A DNA stretch of 64,000 nt from Isoetes taiwanensis (taxonomy: Eukaryota; Streptophyta; Lycopodiopsida; Isoetales; Isoetaceae): positions 25,335,662 through 25,399,661 of the forward strand of contig JAJEKV010000004.1 of assembly GCA_021234155.1 (NCBI GenBank). The letters run 5' to 3'. The position numbers were made by a program, and so were the translations under genes. Below are positions 57,666 to 64,000 of this stretch, piece by piece; the first letter of the stretch is position 1; the number at the start of each line of letters is the position of its first letter. The notes below the pieces were generated by a model. The model was given only the letters and a program-made list of their open reading frames with translations. It was not told where the DNA came from and did no database searches.

Positions 57666-58742
57666 ATTTGCTAATCAACTATAGGTTCAAAACCTGCAAA
57701 CACACAAATCCCATTAGCATTGTTTGATCCCGCTATACCTGGGAATATGCCACTTGAGATGAATTCTATAATCTCGAGGTGCATGCCCTAATAGAGTACA
57801 CATGCAAGGAAGTATAAGATATACATGTGCTATCCATAAGAGTATTTCTCACATAATGTATAATGTATAGATAGATAGACAAAATTTGTAATACCTTCAA
57901 AACAAACATAGAGCTTCAAACAAATACACATCATAGACTTTCAAACAAATACACAACACGTACTAGTTTAGATCCTTGGGAATCGAACCCAAACATGTCC
58001 ATTGAGGTAGAAATTTCAAATCAAATTTTACATATTTGCATGGTGCTCCTTGAATCTGCCAATACAATCTCCAATGCAACCTATAATACACAATTCTTCA
58101 TATCTTATGAATTTGATAATTTCAATCTCCCTCCTCCAACAAACTTCACTTCATCAAACTTCAGTCGCATGATTAAAAATGTCATAAATTTTTCAGATTA
58201 ACATTAGACATACTATATGTGTGATGGCGTCAATCAAAAAGCTGGCAGATCTTCAAGTGTGGAGCAGAAGTAACATAACCAAGCAAGGGAATCGATTTCA
58301 AAAGGCTAAGACCATACCAATTTGATAAGCCTAAGAATCGTGCATTGCCTGCCACAATCCATTAATTCCATGTTGCACCCAAAATATAAATCTTCCCATA
58401 TAATGTTCTAATTATTTTGTTTGGTATTTGGGGAGGGTATCTCACCGATGTTTGGGCCTAGATTTTGGGGGCGTATGTATGCGAAATCGTATCTGTGTGG
58501 TATTTTTTGGAGGTGTTCGAGCTGCTTGTGGATTTTTGAGTGCATGGTTTAGAAATAGAAGGAGGAAGGATTGGAGAGTGGTTCCAGATTGGGTGGACAG
58601 GTCATGGGGGCATGCCTATCTAATCGGATGGAATGTGTGCTCTTGGAGCGACTAGCTTCCGGTTCTATGAAGAGGATAGAGGGGTGGCTCAGGCTGGGCA
58701 TTGAGGTGCAGGCTAGCAGAGATTCTGGCAGAGATTCTAGGT
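57666..58742. other. Non-coding stretch
   Basis: AT-rich, with no recognised gene. From 58428 a frame is open on the plus strand, but its composition looks incidental. Confidence 0.35.
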
Positions 58743-58855
<113 letters not shown>

Positions 58856-58856
58856 T

Positions 58857-59554
58857 TCTGTTTTTTGGAGCATCATTGATCGGTTCTAACAGTTGGTGCA
58901 TAATTGATTTGTAATATTATTTCCATGCACACTTTATTTGTGTGGAACAGAAAAATGCAACAACAACTCAATAAATATGCATGAAATTGTTAAATAGTAA
59001 GATGAATACTATACATTTTTTACCCAAAACGTCATGGCACATGCATATTGATTTGTTTAATCTATTTCCTCCACGCACCTAATGTTTCCACGTAAGATTC
59101 GCGTGCTAGCATTTGTGTTGAGATTGACTAGGCCAACCAAAGTAAAGTAGGGCCGACTTCCGAACGTAAGTAAAGTAAGGCCAACTTCTGAACCTGGTCA
59201 ATTTGGTGCAAGGAAGAAAGCAAAACAAATGAGATGTGAACAAAGTAAGGACAGAAAGTTACATCAACATGAGGTGTCTTTGAATGAGAGGCCTACAGTG
59301 ATGTGAGTGTGAGGAGTCTTTACGAGGAAATTGGGATGACAAACTATTTGGAGGTCAAAGTCCAAAACCAGAGTCATGGAATAGAACAGGATTGAAATGA
59401 AATGAATATTACTGCAAGGGCTATGGGAGGCTAGGTCATAGGTGAACTACCATATATTTTATTAATGAAGAGAAAAGGGCAGGGCCACTATTTTGGAGGA
59501 CAATGGGGGAGCATATTGGATAGATAGATAGATAGCATATTGGAGAATTGGGCG
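58857..59554 (+). promoter_or_regulatory. Upstream region of the membrane-protein gene
   Basis: This about 700-bp region is shared with 54800-55440 and so was duplicated together with the gene. A TATA-like CATATATTTTA lies at about 59450, roughly 100 bp before the start codon. A short GATA run (59518-59534) is unique to this copy. Confidence 0.4.
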
Positions 59555-60471
59555 ATGGCATTCCGGGCGCAAGGGGTATTGTTGTTATGTCTTCTTTTTG
59601 CATATGGGTGTAGTGGATATACGTTGAAAAGCATAACAGCAAGCTCTGGCGCAGCTCTGCCGCAGTGGGAAGAAGTGGCCGCGTCTCCGAATGGCCTGTA
59701 CAGGGCGAATATCGGGATCGTATATCAGCCAAGCAGCCAGAGTTGGGAATGCCAGATGAACGTGGTGAAGGATGAAAGCCCACAGATCTCATATTCTTGC
59801 CCCATGGCTGTAACTCACGACTCCTGTTCTTTGACTGTATCAGAACAAGGCACTGTCTCGCTTTTCACAACCGAGAAGTCTGCACCAATTACTCAGATCA
59901 CCAATTACCAGGTTGCATATTCCCAGTACGTGGTCATCCGATTGAATAACCAGGGTGCTATCTACTTCACCTATTCCAATTTCCCTCCTTCCTCGTCTGG
60001 AAGCTCGGGCTCGGGTTCAAGTTCAAGTTCCAGTTCAAGTTCAAGTTCAAGTTCAACTCCGAATCTGAGGTAGATATTATACATGCTCTGTTCCACGGAC
60101 CATTTTGACTGCATGAGAAAAATCAAATCAATTCAATTCAATTCAACTTAATTCTTTTCATTTTTGGGCTGACCGTGAAATAATACTTTCTTTGTTCTTG
60201 ACACAGCCTCAAATTTATTGGCATAGTTATTGGAGCGGTTCTTGGGGTTCTGATTCTCATATTTGCAGTATACAAATGTTACAAGCATTGTCATATTGCA
60301 TGTGGCTGTGACGGGAGCTTTGAAGAGAAAAAGAAGAAAGAGGAAAAGGCTAAAGCAGAAAAGGAGAAGAAGGAGAAGGAGGAGAGGGAGAAGAGGCTGC
60401 AGCAGTGCCAATGCCGGGTTAGCTCCTATGGTTACTGCACCTCCTGCCGGTATTATTATAACTACTGTTAG
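59555..60471 (+). CDS. Secreted/type I membrane protein, bulb-lectin-like, two exons
   Basis: Exon 1 (59555-60069) and exon 2 (60207-60471), joined across a 137-bp GT-AG intron, give 259 residues. The ATG at 59555 is chosen because it gives a signal peptide directly (MAFRAQGVLLLCLLFAYGCS). The ectodomain has features weakly like a bulb-type (mannose-binding) lectin fold: ASPNGLYRANIGI, then CSLTVSEQGTVSLF and YVVIRLNNQGAIYFTYS, three strands with similar hydrophobic-NNG/EQG patterns. A Ser-rich stalk, a membrane segment (FIGIVIGAVLGVLILIFAVY), a Cys-rich juxtamembrane stretch, a Lys/Glu coiled-coil-like segment and a Cys/Tyr-rich end (YGYCTSCRYYYNYC) follow. No kinase domain. Role unknown; cell-surface recognition is a guess. 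Confidence 0.75.
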
Positions 60472-61760
60472 GTCGCTTCCTTCCCATGTAAATTTCACAT
60501 GTAAATTGTATTCCAGCCTGCCCATTGGAAATAATACTTCTTGTATTGTACATTATATTAAAGAATGGCATAGCACATTGGCCTTTCCTTGCCCTTCAAG
60601 GGCTTAGTTTGTAAACTTTAATTGGACCTTCACTTGCAGCTTTGTTCCTTCATCCCTCCAGTATAAATGGTTGATTTGATCATAGCTTGGCTCATCATAG
60701 TTTGAATCTTAGCCATCATGCTTCAAGCAAACTACTTGTCATGGTTCTGTTTATCATGGCTCAAGATAATCCTACCATGAACTTGTGCAATTCTTGAGCA
60801 TATTTGTACGCCCTCCCTCCGAGATTGCACAACTCACTGGCCCACTAATGGCTTTTAGGCCAAAATTTCCATGTTTGGTGTAAGGCACTTGGAATGGCTT
60901 TTGGCTAGGTGCAACTGAATCAAAGCAATGGAACGAACTTGATTTGGTACATGATCAAGCGAGAAAAAGCTCCATCCAAAGAAGCTTCAAATCCCTATAA
61001 GGGTCTGATCCGATCCAACTATAGAGGGCATTAGAGTCTGTCAGCGTGAGACCAGCTCGTAAAACCAAGAAACAAAAACATAAACAATATGCTTCTTAAT
61101 AGTATATCTCGATAGTTGACATACTTTAAAGTACTACTTGCAAAAAAGAAACTATGACCATTTAAACTAATATATATAAACATGGTGGTGTGATTTGAAT
61201 CCATCTAAGTTGGTGTTGGGGTTATGCACATATACACTCGTATATGTGATTTTTGTATATTTTGAGAGAGATGTTTGAATCTGACGTGAGTATATACCTA
61301 TGTCTAAAGTATAATACTTACACATGCTCCCTCTAAATAGCAAACTTAGAGCATTTCAGTCCCCTTTTGTCATTTGGATTGTAAAAAATCTTTCATGCTC
61401 TTCCTTTTCTGGTAAAGCATAATATTCTCAAGGGATCTAAGTTCGTAAAAGTTTAAGGTGCATCATGATAAACTGTATACAAGCTAGCACAACATCCGTG
61501 TTCCTACAACTCATGATCAATAGTCTAGGTGCAATTCTCACAGTTGGAAAATGGTGTTATACCAGTGAAGTCAATGGTAATATGAATATGCCTTCTATAA
61601 ATTGTTGAGACATCGATAGGCCTTTTGCAATTCGACAATAAACATTAAGCAACCCTAAAAGAAATTTGTGTAAGGGCTGCCACCAACCACTCAAGATGAC
61701 ATCAAAATACATTTCCCTTACAACATGGATATTTCATTATGCCACAATGACTTTCTATAT
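60472..61760. other. 3' flank and non-coding stretch
   Basis: A plausible 3' UTR of the preceding gene continues to about 60570, with an ATTATATTAAAG element that could act in polyadenylation. Beyond that no gene was recognised. Confidence 0.35.
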
Positions 61761-61764
61761 TGTT

Positions 61765-61840
61765 AAATTAAATTGAATTTAATTAAATTAGTTGTTATCA
61801 TCCACAGTCCACAGAGACCATGAGGTTTGGGACCCAATAC
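61765..61840 (-). mobile_element. LINE 3' end with AATTTAATT-type tail
   Basis: Minus strand: CCTCATGGTCTCTGTGGACT, then GTGGATGATAACAACTAATT and AAATTAATT-like repeats. A diverged relative of the LINE terminus family. Confidence 0.5.
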
Positions 61841-62215
61841 AAGAAAGATACTTAATTAGCTTATAGTACAAAAAGCTTTCAGCTTCTCCATGAAAGTCAA
61901 CATGTTCAATGGGACAAAAACATTTGAACAAGAATCATTGCCCCTTTACTGTATGTTGTTCAATAAGTGCAGGATAATATGCCTATTTCCATATGCCACG
62001 AGGGAGTGAAGCCAAAGCACCTAATGAGTCTTGGGACCCAATGCAAGAAAGAGAGTTTATTAGCTTATCGTACAAAAAGCTTTCAGCTCCTCCATGAAAG
62101 TCAACATGACATTTGAACAAGGATCATTGCCCCTTTACTATATGTTGTTCAATAAGTGCAGGATAATATGTCTATTTCCATATGCCATGAGGGAGTGAAG
62201 ACAAAGCACCTAATA
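61830..62215 (+). repeat. ~200-bp tandem duplication
   Basis: The unit GACCCAATACAAGAAAG through AAGCACCTAAT (61831-62025) is followed at once by a second copy (62035-62215) with small deletions and substitutions. It is non-coding. Confidence 0.85.
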
Positions 62216-62269
62216 TCGATGTAAGAATTGTTTTTTTAATGGCCATCTAGTAAATCAATCTCTTCTTAT

Positions 62270-62441
62270 CCTGCGGCCTCGATGCCCGGGGGATACACTA
62301 ACTTCAAAAGGAACATGCCATTTGCATGCATAGGATGGTAAAAATACCCCTATATATGCCATTTCTTTTAGAAAAAAACCTCTAGCATATATTTTTTGAA
62401 TTTTGTTGTGCATGTACCCCCTCCCAATTTTATACATCAAT

Positions 62442-62492
<51 letters not shown>

Positions 62493-62765
62493 CTCCTCTA
62501 CACCCTTATAAAGAAAGTATTCTTTGGTAATCATATATATTATTGAAAAGATTGAGATTGAAACTGGAGTTAAAGTATAGTGTTTGCTCAATACATAAAC
62601 CTCTCATATTCCTTAGCATGTGTATAGGATGCATAAGCTAGTGAAAGAACCTTTATATATGCCATTATACTAATAGAAATCCCCTAGCACACTGTTTTTA
62701 ATTTTGCTACACATATATCCCCTCTTGGTTCTATACTTCAATTCAAAAGAAAGAATGTATTTTGT
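62270..62765 (+). repeat. Diverged duplication around a ~45-base poly(A) run
   Basis: 62270-62445 and 62610-62765 share ordered blocks (GCATAGGATG..., TATATATGCCATT, CCTCTAGCA/CCCCTAGCA, TACCCCCTC/TATCCCCTC, CAATTC). Between them at about 62446-62490 lies an uninterrupted A-run, which may mark a retroposon 3' end. Confidence 0.55.
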
Positions 62766-64000
62766 CATGCAGGTATACATGCATCCAAGCCCTAAAAGCA
62801 TTCCCTTCGTGTTCGTACACATGGTTTCGAGGGTTCTTCGAAGTGACTCCCCCTTGCCTCAATGGTAATGTCTCCATCTAGTAAATTGTTTCTTCTAGTT
62901 CCTATGGTCTCAATGGAAATGTTTTGTCAAATTTTATGATGTCAGATTATTCATTGCAGGTGCATTATGGTGATCCCTAATTCATAGGTTGGATTATTGA
63001 ATTTCAAATCTCTTTCTATATAGATGAAAGGGTTGAAGCTATTGAGCATTATTTGTCTGTGTGATTGACTTCAGAAGTGCAGAGTTGGTTGTTGATTCCT
63101 TCTATTCTATTCTATTCTCTGCTAAACCATGATTCTAGTGAAAGTGAACTTTTGGTTGAATTCGATTTTTTTTTGGGAAAATTCTGAAATTGCCCTTATT
63201 ATCTTAATATAATTATCAAATTGCCCCTGTATTTACAAAAACTATCAAAATGCCCTTCTTTTTGTAGCAACGGGCTTGCGCCAGAAGAACATCGCCCCAA
63301 AATCGATTCCCCCAAAATCTATTCTGTTCTTTCGGCAAAGCATAATCTTGAATCCATTATCTAAAGAGGACTAGGCGAAAGAGAGTTTTGAAAGGAAGGA
63401 ATTCGTTAGAGGAAGAGAGCTTGGAAACCCTCTCCTTTACGTGATTATTGTATCTGCATGTTTCATTTTGAAACAAAATAGGATTACAGTAGCCAAAGTT
63501 GGACTAGATGCGGCAGTGAGAAACAGTAAGAATAAGAGATATTACTGGATGTGGCGGTGAAAAACAGTGAGAAAAGGAGATAAAATGGGTGGATCCACAA
63601 AGGACGGAACCCATCTGTGAGGGAACACAACAGATTTCTTAACAAAATATACAAGTTTGCATGGTATTGAAAACCAAGAAAACTGCCAGAAATTTGATAC
63701 ATCATCTGCTGCAAGTGATACATCACAAGAGCAGTCTTTAGTATGTCTTTATTTTTTCCAAGTTTCTGTACTTATGGAACTGCCGATTTTGCCCATATAC
63801 TAGAAGGATTTGGTTATGTCCAAGCAAGTTGAGGATATTGTATTCGAGAGTTCACAGTTAAAACTTCTGGTACAGTTGTGAAGATGGAAATTGTTTTCCG
63901 AAGTTGAATCCCTGATGATGCTGATTTTTGGATTGACGCTTTTGGAGTCGTATCCAATACAGGGGCATTTTAACAAATTCCAAAAATACAAGGGCATTAT
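62766..64000. other. Non-coding stretch to the window end
   Basis: No gene was recognised. A short (TTCTA)4 run lies at about 63098-63117 without the LINE terminus next to it. TTGCCCTT/ATGCCCTT-type short repeats occur at about 63190-63260. Confidence 0.35.

Noticed and set aside
60263-60607. Lys/Arg-rich plus-strand ORF
   Set aside because: Out of frame with exon 2 of the membrane-protein gene, whose splice sites and continuous frame explain the region.

Overview
The window reads as nuclear DNA of a land plant with a large, transposon-filled genome. The recognisable host-type sequences are plant-like: chloroplast-type aldolase, COP9 signalosome subunit 4, class II phospholipase A1, replication protein A 70-kDa subunit, and a PLS-type pentatricopeptide fragment. 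Base composition is AT-rich and genes are sparse. The mix of Helitrons, LINEs with microsatellite tails and a Y1-HUH transposon would suit a fern or another seed-free vascular plant, but the species cannot be fixed from sequence alone.

Layout. 1-4.9 kb: non-coding, with diverged duplications and a short LINE 3' end. 4.92-7.57 kb: a candidate gene-capturing element holding broken, intron-containing pieces of aldolase, COP9 subunit 4 and a tail-anchored protein, ending in a GC-rich hairpin. 8.6-9.5 kb: a 3 x ~345 bp tandem repeat. 10.1-10.4 kb: exon-like pieces of an unknown gene. 10.85-12.75 kb: a LINE that has lost its reverse transcriptase. 13.44-21.6 kb: a Helitron on the minus strand with a textbook 3' end (hairpin plus CTAG) and a RepHel gene broken by two frameshifts. 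21.9-27.3 kb: three decayed, tandemly duplicated phospholipase A1 copies. 28.7-30.2 kb: an intact intronless RPA1-like ORF, possibly carried by the Helitron. 32.0-36.2 kb: a Ty3/Gypsy pol remnant split by a 2.4 kb insertion (5-bp target duplication TAAAC) whose two ends match the 4.9-7.6 kb element. 37.2-38.45 kb: a 5'-truncated LINE. 38.5-40.9 kb: a transposon encoding a single-tyrosine HUH Rep (Replitron-like), interrupted inside its HUH motif by a 100-bp LINE tail. 41.5-42.15 kb: a second, decayed Helitron end. 42.2-54 kb: mostly non-coding, with a PPR fragment and small exon-like ORFs. 54.8-56.0 and 58.86-60.5 kb: two copies of a membrane-protein gene, the first a pseudogene broken by a foldback insertion, the second an apparently intact two-exon gene. 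60.5-64 kb: non-coding with tandem duplications.

Only two reading frames look undamaged: the RPA1-like ORF (28738-30207) and the secreted/type I membrane protein gene (59555-60471). The rest is mostly layered transposon history. The strongest candidate for something undescribed is the pair of 2.4-2.7 kb elements that share a 5' start (ATATATAAAGC), a 14-bp subterminal block and a 3' GC-rich hairpin. At least one copy carries plant gene fragments with introns retained.
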